64,000 bases of DNA from Campylobacter geochelonis (GTDB lineage Bacteria > Campylobacterota > Campylobacteria > Campylobacterales > Campylobacteraceae): assembly GCF_013201685.1 (NCBI RefSeq), contig NZ_CP053844.1:744001-808000 (forward strand). The letters run 5' to 3'. Shown piece after piece: positions 1 through 11,572 of this stretch. Within the stretch, counting starts at the first letter, position 1, and the number at the start of each line of letters is the position of its first letter. The translations under genes were made by a program, and so were the position numbers. The notes under the pieces are model-generated. The model worked only from the letters and a program-made list of their open reading frames with translations, had not been told where the DNA came from and ran no database searches.

Positions 1-3000
1 ATAAACAATTAAATAATAACATTACTGTAATCAAACCTGGTGATAGCACAGTAACTACTCTAGAAAGCGGCCATACCACTGGTTTTGACCTGCATACTTA
101 TAATATAAATCAATTTATGACCGCAAAACAGTCTAAAACTTCAATGAATTTTGAAACATTTTGGCAAGATAATTGGACTAATACATCTATTATAAGTGTT
201 GTTGCACTATCAACTGATCTTTATGTTCCTGAAGTTTGTTTTGATGAGACTATATACACAGCGGCTGCATTTCAGACCATAACAGAAGGTAAAGATAAGT
301 GTGAAAACGCAGAAAATCAAAGACTTACTGAACTTAAGAAAAAAGAGCTTGGTGTTAATAGTTTAAATCCATCTCAAATACAAGAGATAGAAAAAGAAGC
401 TCAAAAAACATGTCAAGAAATTATAGATAAAGGTGTAAGTAAATTTAGTGCTGTTGCTGGAGATAGTATAGTAGGAAGAACTAAATTTGTAAATGGTGGA
501 AAATGGGTTTGTACTGGGCAAATAAAAAATGGAGAATGTAAAGATGGCGACTGGAACATGCAATCTGGAGTTGAGCCTGCGGAAGGAGTTATCATCAAGC
601 TCGTTACAAAAGATAATATCTTATATAAAAAAGATAGTTCTAAAATAGATAATAGTATGGAAGATAAATACTCTTCTGGAACTAGTTTTAGTAAAAAGCT
701 TGTAAATATAAAAGATGGTGATTTTGGAGCATTTAAAGATGGAAAAAACGGATTAGAGCCTATAAAGAACTTTTTATATGATGATAAATTTTTTAATGAG
801 TATGCTCCTGGCGCTATAAGATACTCTTTAGGCAAAGACGCTGGAAGTAAAGATAAGTCCACAGGACTAGTCGGAGGTACTTTTATAGGTAGTGTAGAGA
901 AAAATGATGCTAAAGTGGCATATTTAGAATTTGGTGCTACTTTGGGTAGTTTCAAAGATAAGATTTTTACCAACAATGAGTACGCTTATGACTTTTCGGC
1001 TTTAGTATGTGAAAATCCAAATGATAAAAGTACATGCCAAAAGCTTAGTTTTGGATATGGGATAGCTATGCAAAGATGTCCAACCGCAAAAGTCAATGAA
1101 ATAAAAGTTGTATTATTAGATGGTCTTAGAGTGGTAAATCAAAACTTTAACGCAGATAACAACGATACTAGGTTATATACACAAGTATCAGGCGGTAGCT
1201 TTAACGGTTCTATGATATTTATGCCAGATTTATCTAAGTATGATACTGTGGATTGTCCAGATGGCGTTGGTAAAACAACAAAATCAATAGATGATACAGG
1301 TGCAGAAACAACAACAAAAGAAAAATGTGTTGTAATGAAAAATCTCGACGGATATGGCAATGTTATAGGAGAAATTCAATACATACCGCTATCTTCTATA
1401 GATGTTGGACTTCAACCGTTTCCTCTTGATGGAGAAGTAGAAATTTCTCTTGTTAGAGGAGATGAAGTTAGAAGGTTTTGTAACTATTTAGGAACAGAAG
1501 ATAAAATTCCATTTTACTATGGAAACGAATATTTTGGTCAAGAAAAAGACTTTACTATGTCTTTAGCTGAACAGTTGATGGGGAAATCAGAACTTGAACT
1601 TAAAAATTTTAAAATAGAAGATGCGTTTAACTCTGTTACTTTTATGGTGCAATACTGGCCTAAAGGAGCAAAAACATATGGATTAAATAGAGGCGACACG
1701 CTTGAAAAATGTATAAATAGCCTTGGAAATGTCAATCCTAAGCCAACATCTTTAGAAGAATGTAGAGAGATGTTGCAGAAAAAAGATGCGTTGGCTGAAA
1801 ATTGGCTTGGTACTAAACCAGCGCCAGATGGAAGCTTTCATATATGTAATTCAGACTCTTTTACTGTAAGACCGGCTATGTTTAAAGCAAAAACAGAAAA
1901 TCTAGATAAATACGCTATATACGATAATAATGTTTTAGTAAAAGATAGTGGAACTAGTACAAATGAAACTTATATAGTAGATAAAACAAAAAGTACATTT
2001 AATGCTAAAAAATACCGCACAGGTGGAAATCCTGATGATAATAAAGACTTAAGAAGCAGTGTTATATACGCAGCAGATATAAACAATAATCCAACTCCAA
2101 ACTATGTAAATTTGCTTGGTGTTGATTTTGGTTTAAGTAAGGTAGCTGTAGGAAGCAAAGCTGGTCAAATGAAAGAAGTTGGAACATTTTTAAAACCAGT
2201 CCTAAGTGGATTGTGTGAGCCAGCAGCAAATATCCAGGCTGTAACACAGATGAGAAATAGCAACAAGCCATTAGAGCTTAAAAAACTAAATGATATCGGC
2301 TCGTTTAACGATGAAACAAAATATAACAAAGATACAGGCGAGAATAACTCCGAATTTGATAAAAATAACTTTAGAATTTGGGATAAAGAGAAAAATTCAT
2401 TGTTTGCAAATTTTGATTATATTGATGATACTGGAAAAAGAGTTTTAGAAGGGGATTGGAATAAAGGTAAATACAGGGAGTATATGGATAAACAAGCTCG
2501 GCTAAAAGGAGAAAAAAAAGATAAAGAGCGATATGCTAAACTTTATACTCAACAAATTCTTAAAGCTGATGGAAGTACTAAAGAGTTGCAGCTAAACTAC
2601 TTTAATGTTGGCGATGTTTCTGTGGAAATATACGATAATACATTTACAATGGCAGATCAATATGATGTATTTAAAGGCAAAAAGGATACAGAAGAATGGC
2701 CAGCTTGTGTAGTTGGTTCTGCTGAAAATAAGCACAATGACAAAGGGCTTGTTGGATGTGATGTTAAGTTAGAAAAAGAACTTGTAACTAGATTTATCCC
2801 AGATAGAATAGAACTGCAACTTAAAAATCTAGTAGATACAAAAAAACATACAATCGCAGGAGTTGACTATAGCTATACATTTTATAATAATCCACAAACA
2901 GTAGGAATTACTACAAACACGTATGGCACAGAAACAGCTCCTATAGCAAATGATGCGATTATTCAGAATTCATCAACAGGGAAATTAAAAGATATTCAAG

Positions 3001-4243
3001 TACCAACCTTGGGTATGGATGTAGCTGCTTATCTATCAGATGAAGTGTATGCTAACACTTTAGCTACATTATACACTAAGCATTGCTATTCAAGAGATGT
3101 AGAGTTTGATTTGGATATGACATATGATTGTGTTAAAGATAGTAGCGATACTAGATGTGTAAATAGAACAGGAAGTGTGGTTGATATAGCTGGAAAACTT
3201 GGAGATAAACTTGGAGATACTAGAGGGTATAATAGAAATACAGCAAATGCGGCGGATCATTTTGGATTCTACGCTCTTGAAAATTTGATGTCAAAACCTG
3301 TAATAAATACTGATGGTAGTAGAAAATATGATAAAAGAAGTGGTTTATACATAGCTAGTCACGAAGGGTTTAAGGATGGAAAATTTCCAGTATTGGTTCC
3401 TTTTGGTTTTGACAGAACTCAAACTACAGCGAATAATCCAATCGTTTTATATGGTAATGACTTCGTAGCTAGGCAGTTAGTGGCAGATACGGCTAATCCA
3501 ACCAAAAGCGTTGCAAGAGAGGGAAACAAGCTTTATAACGAAAAAGATACAAAAAATAAAGCTAAAGCGGTAGAAGATGATATGATATCAGATATCGCAA
3601 AAAGTAAATTTATACCTTTTGACGAGACTGATTCAAATTATACAAATCAAGCGGTTCATTTCTATTATGGTAATGCAAATGCTAAATTATTAAAGTATGA
3701 AACATCAAGTAGATCTATAACAGCAGAGATACTATCTATGATATATTGCAATGATGGAACAGAAAATAATGCAATATGCGAAACAACTTTTGCCAACAAT
3801 TTTGGATTTACTTTATTACGTAATACAATAGAAAAGTAGAACAAAGACCTGGATTTTACATAAACCCTGCAGATAATTATGACAGTAGTAACATAAAAAA
3901 TGAATTCGTGGATAAGTATGCAGCCTTGACTAATGCTAGCAGTCTTACTTTGATTAGAGGTAAGGTTTTAACATTTGCTGATAATGAACAACTAAACATT
4001 ACATCGACTACTAGTCTTCCAGATACTACTATACAGGTTGTTGCTCAACCTTGGTTTTTGCATGGTGTAAATATCGGCTATAATGACTTTTTGGTAAATT
4101 TCTCTGGTACTCCATCTTCTGCTTGGGGAGGGGAAGGTAAAGTAAAAAGCGGTAGTGATATAGGATATTTTTTAGATAACAAACAAGATGCCAATGAAAG
4201 ACCAAACGAAAATAAAAATAAAAGCAATAGGATTAATTGGTAA
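1..4243 (+). pseudogene. Very large cysteine-containing protein of unknown function, partial at 5' end and frameshifted near 3' end
   Basis: The first frame is open from the window edge through an in-frame Met at 117 to a TAG at 3837-3839, so the true start lies upstream. A second frame then continues without interruption from about 3824 to a TAA at 4241-4243. Adding one A to the AAAA run at 3832-3835 joins the two into one product of about 1,413 visible residues, which is why the span is given as one broken gene. The product has many cysteines spread along its length, frequent Gly/Asp/Asn/Lys-rich segments and no obvious membrane helix in the visible part, which suggests an exported or surface protein (inference). 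A short SFTVRPAMF stretch near residue 620 loosely recalls the 'VRP' segment of MshQ-like DUF6701 proteins, but this is weak. I do not recognise the family. The break may be real, a programmed slip or a sequencing error. Confidence 0.6.
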
Positions 4244-4255
4244 GAGATTACTACA

Positions 4256-4288
4256 AGATAAGCGAAGGAAAAATTCTTTCGCTTATCT
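4256..4288 (+). terminator. Hairpin behind the large gene
   Basis: An 11-bp perfect stem (AGATAAGCGAA pairing with TTCGCTTATCT) with an 11-nt loop begins 12 bases after the stop codon. It lacks a clean T-run, so intrinsic termination may be weak. Confidence 0.6.
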
Positions 4289-4733
4289 GTTATGAATTAT
4301 ATAATATATACGATTTAACAAATAAGTTAGAGCGATAAGCTAACGATACGTAAAAATAAAATATAGCCTTTTTAAAACACAATTAAATTTAAAAACATCG
4401 ATTATTAACGTAAGGATAAATTTTATAAACTGGAATAACGTTAATTTTTAAAACGTTGATAGCTAACACAAACAAAAGCTTTTTAAATTATTACATAAAT
4501 AAATAAAATTTATATTTCAAAAAGCCACTATGTATTGTTGCTATGTATTATAGTTTAACCGCGATTTTATATCTTATAAATATAAATAACACTAATTTTT
4601 AAAAAAAATTGCTAATGTAAGTAAAAGTTGTAAAAAACCATGAGCATAATACTTGAGTTTTGCAAAAAATATCAATGATATTTAAAACTTTTTTAAAACC
4701 GCAAATTTTATATATGAGGACATCGCTTAAATT
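4289..4733. other. AT-rich intergenic region with no recognised gene
   Basis: No coding frame with a ribosome binding site is seen. An 8-bp inverted pair, ATTAACGT then ACGTTAAT about 27 bases later near 4407-4450, is the only structure noticed and may be chance in AT-rich DNA. Confidence 0.5.
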
Positions 4734-5117
4734 TCACAAAACCCCAAGATATCTTTTTAAAATCACCATAGCAGCCAAACTATCAAGCTTGCCATCTTTT
4801 TTCTTGTGATTTGCCACGCCAAACTCGCCAGCTTCAACACTAGAAAAGCTCTCATCTATATAGCAAACTTCGCCACCAAACTCAAGAAGCCCTACAAAAT
4901 GCTCCACGCGTCGTCTCATCTCGCCCTCGCTACTTCCACCAAGTGGCACGCCAACAACTAGCTTGTTAGCGCCAAATTCGCTTAAAACAGCGTCCACAGC
5001 AGTCGCTGCTTGGTTGCGATTTTTACGTAAGATTGCATTTTGTGGCATTACAACGCCGTTTTCATAACCGATAGCAACGCCTATGCGCTTAAGTCCTATA
5101 TCGATAGCCACTATCAT
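4734..5117 (-). CDS. ruvX: RuvX/YqgF-type Holliday junction resolvase-like nuclease
   Basis: A small RNase H-fold nuclease. The family (YqgF/RuvX) takes part in pre-16S rRNA 5'-end maturation and is annotated as a putative Holliday junction resolvase. The N-terminus MIVAIDIGLKRIGVAIG holds the first catalytic Asp in the usual DxGxxRIGVA context. VVGVPLGGSSEGE is the central strand and turn, DESFSSVEA the second acidic motif, and KLDSLAAMVIL the C-terminal Asp motif. At 127 residues it has normal family length. It is the last gene of the leftward group after dprA, with 37 bases between them. Confidence 0.9.
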   Translation of the reverse strand: MIVAIDIGLKRIGVAIGYENGVVMPQNAILRKNRNQAATAVDAVLSEFGANKLVVGVPLGGSSEGEMRRRVEHFVGLLEFGGEVCYIDESFSSVEAGEFGVANHKKKDGKLDSLAAMVILKRYLGVL

Positions 5118-5154
5118 AATTTGCCTAATTTAAGTTGCGTTATCGCTAAAATAT

Positions 5155-5937
5155 TCATTTTATCACGACCTTCGTGCCTAGAATTTCTACCTTACCATCA
5201 AGTTCATATTCGTAAATTAAATCGCCAAAATTAGCATAAACTTCATCAAAGCTATCATTTTCTTTGATAAATTTTACCACTTCATTATCTTCATTTATCT
5301 GGCTCGCTTGGTCGATTTGGCTAAAATTCTTTGCAAATTCATCAACATCGTATATTAAATTTGCCAAATTTTTACCCAAAAGCTCGTTCGTCCCCATGCT
5401 CTCATTTATGCGTTGAGGCAAAACATATACCGGCACGCCCATTTCGCGTGCTAGTCTTGCGCTTTGAAGCGAGCCGCTTCTAAAATCAGCTTGCGCTACA
5501 ACTAAAGCTTGAGATAACCCCACGACTATGCGGTTTCGCTCTAAAAACCTAAAGCCCATCGCTGGCGTATCTGGCTCATACTCGCTAAGTGCTAGTGAGT
5601 TTTGATAAATTTGGCTAATTATTTTAGCATTTGAAGCTGGATATATGATATCAAGTCCATTGCCAAAAACGGCTATTGTGTTTGGATACGCCGCGTTGTG
5701 TGCTGTGATATCAACTCCAATAGCAGCCCCACTTACAACACAAACTCCACGTTTTGCAAGTGCGCTAGAGAGTGATAAAACTAAGTTTTTAGTATACACG
5801 CTCATCTTTCTTGAGCCGACAATGGAAACTTTTGGCATATTTAAAAGCTCTAAATTTCCTTTATAATAAAGCTTTTTAGGCGGTTTTTTAAGTTTGGTTA
5901 AAAACGAAATATCATCGATAGTATTCATAAATCTCAT
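5155..5937 (-). CDS. dprA: DNA processing protein DprA
   Basis: DprA (Smf) binds single-stranded DNA entering during natural transformation and loads RecA on it. The Rossmann-like core is evident: SIVGSRKMSVY near residue 36, VVSGAAIGVDITAHNAA near 68 (family SGxAxGID/AH motif), TIAVFGNGLDIIYPA near 92 (family VLGxGxDxxYP), FRSGSLQSARLAREMG near 152 and the VPVYVLPQ strand. At 260 residues it is the short form typical of epsilonproteobacteria. Its start overlaps the end of the upstream deacetylase gene by 26 bases, suggesting coupled translation. It fits a naturally competent Campylobacter. Confidence 0.93.
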   Translation of the reverse strand: MRFMNTIDDISFLTKLKKPPKKLYYKGNLELLNMPKVSIVGSRKMSVYTKNLVLSLSSALAKRGVCVVSGAAIGVDITAHNAAYPNTIAVFGNGLDIIYPASNAKIISQIYQNSLALSEYEPDTPAMGFRFLERNRIVVGLSQALVVAQADFRSGSLQSARLAREMGVPVYVLPQRINESMGTNELLGKNLANLIYDVDEFAKNFSQIDQASQINEDNEVVKFIKENDSFDEVYANFGDLIYEYELDGKVEILGTKVVIK

Positions 5938-6988
5938 TTATATATACAACTTCAACATCGCTAAGTATGTCTTGGCTTGTTTTTAGTGTTTTAAAAGTTA
6001 TCTTTTTAGGGTGTCCGATGGCTATAGCATAGCCTCTTTTTTTGGCTATTTCAACAGCTTTTTTAAGCTCTTTTCTTATATAGTTTCTATCGTTTTTGTT
6101 GTCTAAAAAAACATCTCTGTAGATATATCTAAAGCCCTCTTGTTGGGTTGCGGTTCGCATTTTAGTAGAGGCGATGGTTTTTGAATCAACAAATAAAAAG
6201 TCATATTTTTTAAGCGCTTGTAAAAGCATTTTTGATGAGGCTAGATTTGAAGTAAATTTGCTTCCGGTGTGGTTGTTTATAAATTTAGCTCTTGGAAAGT
6301 CGTGGCGAACGGCTTTGATGGCTTTTTCTATAGTTTCATAGTTATCTTTTGTGCTTAGTGTTTTTAAGCGATCTTTATGCGAAATCGCTTCTAGCGGCAA
6401 ATGCACCATATAAAACTCAAATTTCAAAGCTAAATTTGGAGTGTGCGCAAAGTCCTTGCTAGGTGGAAAAAAAGATGGCGTGAGCTTTAGTCCAACGCTT
6501 CTTAGCCCATCTACATGCTCTTTATCTGCCATATCATCTATGATAATGGCAAGTTTTGCTTTAGAAAATCTAGATGGCTGTTTTATGATATTGTGTGAAG
6601 GCTTATACACTTCGGTTTCTTGAGATTTCTCTTCTGTTTTTACATCTTTTTTTTCATCAAAACTTAGATTTAAATCCGCAAGAGCATGTGTTAAATTCTC
6701 ATCTGATAAAACCACCATTGCAGGCTTGTTTTCTTCAGTTTTTTCTGCACTTTTATCATGTTTTTTTTCTGCGCTTTTATCTTTTTTGGGTACTGCTTTT
6801 TTCTCTACTTTTTTTTGTAGCTCGTGCGCAATTTCACTTTTTACTACAACTTTATCTTTTATAAAAAAGTAATCAAGCGTAGCGTAAGTTAGCGCACCTG
6901 CACCAAAACAAAATAAAGCGATGATGATAAATTTAAGATAGTTGGGGCGCTTTTTTTTGCGCCCTCTTGAACTCTTTTTAGTAGCCAA
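5912..6988 (-). CDS. Divergent polysaccharide deacetylase family protein (YibQ-like)
   Basis: After a basic N-terminus (KKSSRGRKKKRPN) there is one membrane helix at about residues 18-40. A long Lys/Glu-rich linker follows to about residue 130. The rest is a NodB-like fold of the 'divergent polysaccharide deacetylase' family: KLAIIIDDMAD near 146 corresponds to the family's AIIIDD(L/M)G signature, followed by a His/Asn motif (FINNHTGSKF) and a late AIGHPKK segment. It is probably anchored in the inner membrane with its domain in the periplasm. Substrate and activity are not established for the family. It lies between ilvC (14 bases away) and dprA (overlapping). Confidence 0.8.
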   Translation of the reverse strand: MATKKSSRGRKKKRPNYLKFIIIALFCFGAGALTYATLDYFFIKDKVVVKSEIAHELQKKVEKKAVPKKDKSAEKKHDKSAEKTEENKPAMVVLSDENLTHALADLNLSFDEKKDVKTEEKSQETEVYKPSHNIIKQPSRFSKAKLAIIIDDMADKEHVDGLRSVGLKLTPSFFPPSKDFAHTPNLALKFEFYMVHLPLEAISHKDRLKTLSTKDNYETIEKAIKAVRHDFPRAKFINNHTGSKFTSNLASSKMLLQALKKYDFLFVDSKTIASTKMRTATQQEGFRYIYRDVFLDNKNDRNYIRKELKKAVEIAKKRGYAIAIGHPKKITFKTLKTSQDILSDVEVVYINEIYEYYR

Positions 6989-7002
6989 ATTTACTCGGTT
7001 GC

Positions 7003-8034
<1,032 letters not shown>

Positions 8035-8125
8035 TTAAAAAAATTTTGGGTATTATACTTAAATTGAACTCAAAAAGTTCTGAAAAAGGCAATTTGTCAA
8101 ATTTAAAAGTAAAAAAAGGTAAGTT

Positions 8126-10054
8126 TTGAAAACATTTTTAGAAAACCTCCTTATCGGGGTTGATGAAAGCTCTATAACTCAGCAAGAAAAAGAGATTTTA
8201 AGAAATATGCAGATGTTAAATGCTGTGTCTAAGAAAAAAAAACTATCTTTTTTAAATGATGGATTTGTCTGTGGACGGCTTGATATTAGCGTAAATGGCA
8301 CGGGCTACATAAACGCATACGATAAAAGATATAAAGATGACATTATCGTAGAAAACAGAGATATAAACAGCTCAAAAGTTGGCGATATAGTCTTAGCAAA
8401 GCTAACTAAGGGCAAAAAAGGCAGAAACAAAGGTAAAATTTTGCTAACCTTAAAACCAGCTTTTCTAACAAGCGTTGTTTATACTAAAAAATTTGGTAAA
8501 GAAATTTTAGGCGTAAATGTCAAAAGTGGCTTAGCGTATGCTTTAAAAGCAACGCAAAAATCGCTTAAACAGATGCCTCTTGGCACTCTTTTAAAGATAA
8601 ATAACCAAAAAGATGAGATAGTTGAAGTTTTAGGAAATTTAGATGATGTTTGGGTAGATGAGAAAATTTCTCTTGCGATTTATAACAAAAATAGCGAATT
8701 TAGCGATGTTTGCGAAAAAGAAGCAAAAAGCTTTGGAGATAGCGTTGATAGATCTTTATATCCAAATCGCATTGATTTAAGGGAGCTTGAGTTTTGCACT
8801 ATTGATCCAGTTGATGCAAAAGACTTTGATGATGCGATTTATTATGACGCAAAAAAATGTGAGCTATATGTAGCAATCGCCGATGTTAGCGAGTATGTAA
8901 ACGCCTACACAGCTATAGATAAAGAGGCTAAATTCAGAGGATTTTCGATATATTTTCCACACAAGGCGATTCCTATGCTTCCACGAGCCTTGAGTGAAAA
9001 TATCTGCTCTCTTAAACCAGATGTTGATAGACTTGCATTTGTTTTTAAAATCACCATAGATAAGGACTTTAACGCTACAAAAGAAGAGCTTTTTGAAGCG
9101 ATTATAAGATCTAAAAAACGCTTTAACTACGATGAAGTAGATGAAATTTTACGTACAAAAAGTTACGCTGATAAAAAGCTTTTAGATATGCTTTTAGCGG
9201 TTGAAGAGCTAACTTTAAATTTACGAAAAATCAGGTTAAAAACAGGCTTTGACTTTAGAACAAAAGAGCTTAGAATGAGTCTTGATGAGAGTGGAAATTT
9301 AAAAAGCACGAGATTTGAAGTCTCAACTCCATCGCATGATTTAATCGAAGATTGCATGCTTATGGCAAACAAAGCAGCAGCAAAACGTATAAGTAAGGGG
9401 ATATTTAGAAATCACGATGCGATTGATTTAAAAAAGGTTGATTTCTTGCTTCAAGATCTGCTTGCACTTGGAATAGATGCTAAATTTGACCCAGATATCG
9501 CAAAAATGGTTGAAGGAATTCAAAAAATCGCCGATGATATGGGTATGCGCGAAGAGATAGATAAACTTATCATCAAAGCGCAAAAAAAAGCCGAGTATGC
9601 AACGCTACCAAAGGGGCATTTTGGGCTTGGATTTGGTGAGTATTCACACTTTACAAGTCCGATTAGAAGGTATTCGGACTTGATTTTGCATCGTCTTTTA
9701 AAAGCAAATTTAGCAGATGATAAAAGGCTTTTTAACTATCTGCTTTTAAACATAGAAGAGACTTGTGTTAGCTTAAATGAACTTGAAAGAGAAGCTGATA
9801 AAGTCGCATATGACTTTATGGATAGGAAATTTGCGCGTTGGGCGAGCGAGCGAATAGGGCAAAAAGTTCAGTGCTATATAGATGAAAACTCAAACATCAC
9901 AACCGCAAAGCTTGATGATAAGATAAAAGGGGCTAGAATTTATATCATAAACTACACAGCAGATGTGCTAACAAGGGTGCTTGTTGAAATTTTAGAAGCT
10001 GATATAGTAAGTGGAAAAATCATAGGAAGAGTGGTGAAAAAACTAAATGTATAA
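8126..10054 (+). CDS. rnr: Ribonuclease R (RNB-family exoribonuclease)
   Basis: A 3'-5' hydrolytic exoribonuclease that degrades structured RNA. The catalytic RNB motif is clear near residue 230: TIDPVDAKDFDDAIYYD with the metal-binding Asp cluster, followed by YSHFTSPIRRYSDLILHR near 510. A cold-shock-like segment (VCGRLDISVNGTGYI) lies near residue 50. At 642 residues it is much shorter than E. coli RNase R (about 813), with a reduced C-terminal RNA-binding tail. This matches the short form known from Helicobacter, where it works with a DEAD-box helicase. The start is TTG, chosen because AAAAAGGTAAG precedes it. It overlaps holA by 8 bases. Confidence 0.9.
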   Translation: MKTFLENLLIGVDESSITQQEKEILRNMQMLNAVSKKKKLSFLNDGFVCGRLDISVNGTGYINAYDKRYKDDIIVENRDINSSKVGDIVLAKLTKGKKGRNKGKILLTLKPAFLTSVVYTKKFGKEILGVNVKSGLAYALKATQKSLKQMPLGTLLKINNQKDEIVEVLGNLDDVWVDEKISLAIYNKNSEFSDVCEKEAKSFGDSVDRSLYPNRIDLRELEFCTIDPVDAKDFDDAIYYDAKKCELYVAIADVSEYVNAYTAIDKEAKFRGFSIYFPHKAIPMLPRALSENICSLKPDVDRLAFVFKITIDKDFNATKEELFEAIIRSKKRFNYDEVDEILRTKSYADKKLLDMLLAVEELTLNLRKIRLKTGFDFRTKELRMSLDESGNLKSTRFEVSTPSHDLIEDCMLMANKAAAKRISKGIFRNHDAIDLKKVDFLLQDLLALGIDAKFDPDIAKMVEGIQKIADDMGMREEIDKLIIKAQKKAEYATLPKGHFGLGFGEYSHFTSPIRRYSDLILHRLLKANLADDKRLFNYLLLNIEETCVSLNELEREADKVAYDFMDRKFARWASERIGQKVQCYIDENSNITTAKLDDKIKGARIYIINYTADVLTRVLVEILEADIVSGKIIGRVVKKLNV

Positions 10055-11033
10055 GAGGGATTTAGATACGCTGTTAGCTAGTAAAAAAATGCCAAATTTC
10101 TTGCTTTTACGAAGTAGCGATGAGTTTCAAAACGAGCTTTATGCAAAAGAAATTTTAAACTTTTATCAAGCTGATATGGTTGAGCAGATTTATTATGATG
10201 AGTATGATTTTAGTCGGGCTAAGCTTTTTTTCGAGCCATCGCTTTTTGGAAACTCAAATTTACTTCATATCAAAACCAACCGCTATATACCGACAAAAGA
10301 GGTAAAACAACTCATCTCAATGTGTAAAAAAGATAGTGCAAATTTCTTTTTATATGAGATTTTAGAGACTCCAGAAACAAAGGTAAGTAACGATTTTATC
10401 AAAGCGTTTGGCACAAATTTTGTCCGCTTTTTTAAACCAACCACGCCAAATGAAGCACTAAATTTACTTAACAAAAAATGCACAATGTTAAAAATTTATG
10501 CTAACTCAACTGCGCTTTTAGAAATTTATAAAATTCACAACGAAAACCTAAATTTAGCCGCTAGCGAGCTTGAAAAATTTGCAAATTTAGGTTATGAAGT
10601 AACTTTGGAAAATGTAAAAGCACTGGTATCTGGGCTAAGCGAGGTGAGTTTTGAAGATATTTTTAACAAAATACTAAATTTAGATGATTTCAGAGATGAT
10701 TTTTTTATCTATACACAAAGTGGCTCATATAGTGAAAGTGATTTTATAAACTATATTTATGGCTCGTTTTTTAGGCTTTTTAAGATTCATAGTTTTATTA
10801 AGATAAATGGCAGGATTGATTTTTTAAAACTGCTTGGATACACGCCACCACCGCAAGTTCAAACACTTTTGCAAAAACAAGCACTTAAATTTAGCACAAA
10901 AAGATTTAAAGAGATTTTTTTGCATTTAAATAGTCTTGAATTTGATATAAAAACTAAAAATCAGATAGATAAAACTCACTTTTTATTAGCTGGACTTTTA
11001 GAACTTCAAAGAGTTATAGCAAAAACAAAGTAA
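10047..11033 (+). CDS. holA: DNA polymerase III subunit delta
   Basis: The delta subunit of the clamp loader, which opens the beta sliding clamp. Identification rests on length (328 residues), the N-terminal segment MPNFLLLRSSDEFQNELYAKEI (family 'ylllG.d.yl..' strand) and the central helical region NLNLAASELEKFANLG, which matches the 'dl..l.~EleKL.ly' motif of HolA. The epsilonproteobacterial delta is highly divergent, so individual residues are less informative than the overall pattern. Translation is probably coupled to rnr, because its ATG lies inside the last codons of that gene. Confidence 0.82.
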   Translation: MYKRDLDTLLASKKMPNFLLLRSSDEFQNELYAKEILNFYQADMVEQIYYDEYDFSRAKLFFEPSLFGNSNLLHIKTNRYIPTKEVKQLISMCKKDSANFFLYEILETPETKVSNDFIKAFGTNFVRFFKPTTPNEALNLLNKKCTMLKIYANSTALLEIYKIHNENLNLAASELEKFANLGYEVTLENVKALVSGLSEVSFEDIFNKILNLDDFRDDFFIYTQSGSYSESDFINYIYGSFFRLFKIHSFIKINGRIDFLKLLGYTPPPQVQTLLQKQALKFSTKRFKEIFLHLNSLEFDIKTKNQIDKTHFLLAGLLELQRVIAKTK

Positions 11034-11052
11034 AATTTAAGTAAAGCTTAGC

Positions 11053-11125
11053 TATAATCGTTAGTTGCATTATTGCAAATCCTTGCTTATAGGCATTTTG
11101 TCTTATGAGCTACAAAACCACAAGG
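11053..11125 (+). promoter_or_regulatory. Promoter and ribosome binding site of the rpsF operon
   Basis: A perfect TATAAT (11053-11058) preceded by GC lies about 75 bases before the rpsF start. There is no clear -35 box, as is usual for Campylobacter sigma-70 promoters. AAGGAG at 11120-11125 is a strong Shine-Dalgarno sequence 7 bases before the ATG. Confidence 0.6.
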
Positions 11126-11132
11126 AGAATTC

Positions 11133-11546
11133 ATGAAACATTACGAGGTTTTATTCATCGTTAAGCCAACGCTGACTGAAGATGAAGTAAAAACAAAAGT
11201 TGACTTCGTTAAAGAAGTTATAACTAAAAATGGCGGAGAAGTCGTTTCTGTTATAGAGATGGGAACACGCAAACTTGCATACTCAATCAAAAAGTATGAA
11301 AGAGGTGTTTATTTCGTTGTTTATTTTATGGCACCACCTGCGCTTGTTACTGAGCTAGTTAGAAACATTAGATATAACGAAGATATCATTAGATTTTTAA
11401 CAGTTAAGTATGAGAACAAAACTGAGGTAGCAGCTTGGGAAAAGCTAAGCAAAGGCATCAAACTTTCTCCAGCTAGAAAAGAGAGAGAGCCAAGAAGACC
11501 TGCACCAAAGCCAGAAGAGCAAGAGAGTAAAGAGACTCAAGAGTAA
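11133..11546 (+). CDS. rpsF: 30S ribosomal protein S6
   Basis: S6 binds 16S rRNA in the platform of the small subunit together with S18. The N-terminus [18 protein letters not shown] and the motif [18 protein letters not shown] are diagnostic. The ferredoxin-like core ends near residue 100. The following 35 residues are a charged tail rich in Arg, Pro and Glu, longer than in E. coli but usual in epsilonproteobacteria. It is first in the conserved rpsF-ssb-rpsR operon. Confidence 0.97.
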   Translation: MKHYEVLFIVKPTLTEDEVKTKVDFVKEVITKNGGEVVSVIEMGTRKLAYSIKKYERGVYFVVYFMAPPALVTELVRNIRYNEDIIRFLTVKYENKTEVAAWEKLSKGIKLSPARKEREPRRPAPKPEEQESKETQE

Positions 11547-11572
11547 TTCTAAGCGATAATTAAGGATAAAAG

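Noticed and set aside
413-976. Long open frame antisense to the large first gene
   Set aside because: Shadow frame of biased codon use; no Shine-Dalgarno, low-complexity Ser/Leu/Phe composition, and the sense frame is clearly coding-like.
4289-4733. Short inverted repeats as insertion sequence ends
   Set aside because: Eight-base pairs in very AT-rich DNA without a transposase or target duplication are not evidence of an insertion sequence.
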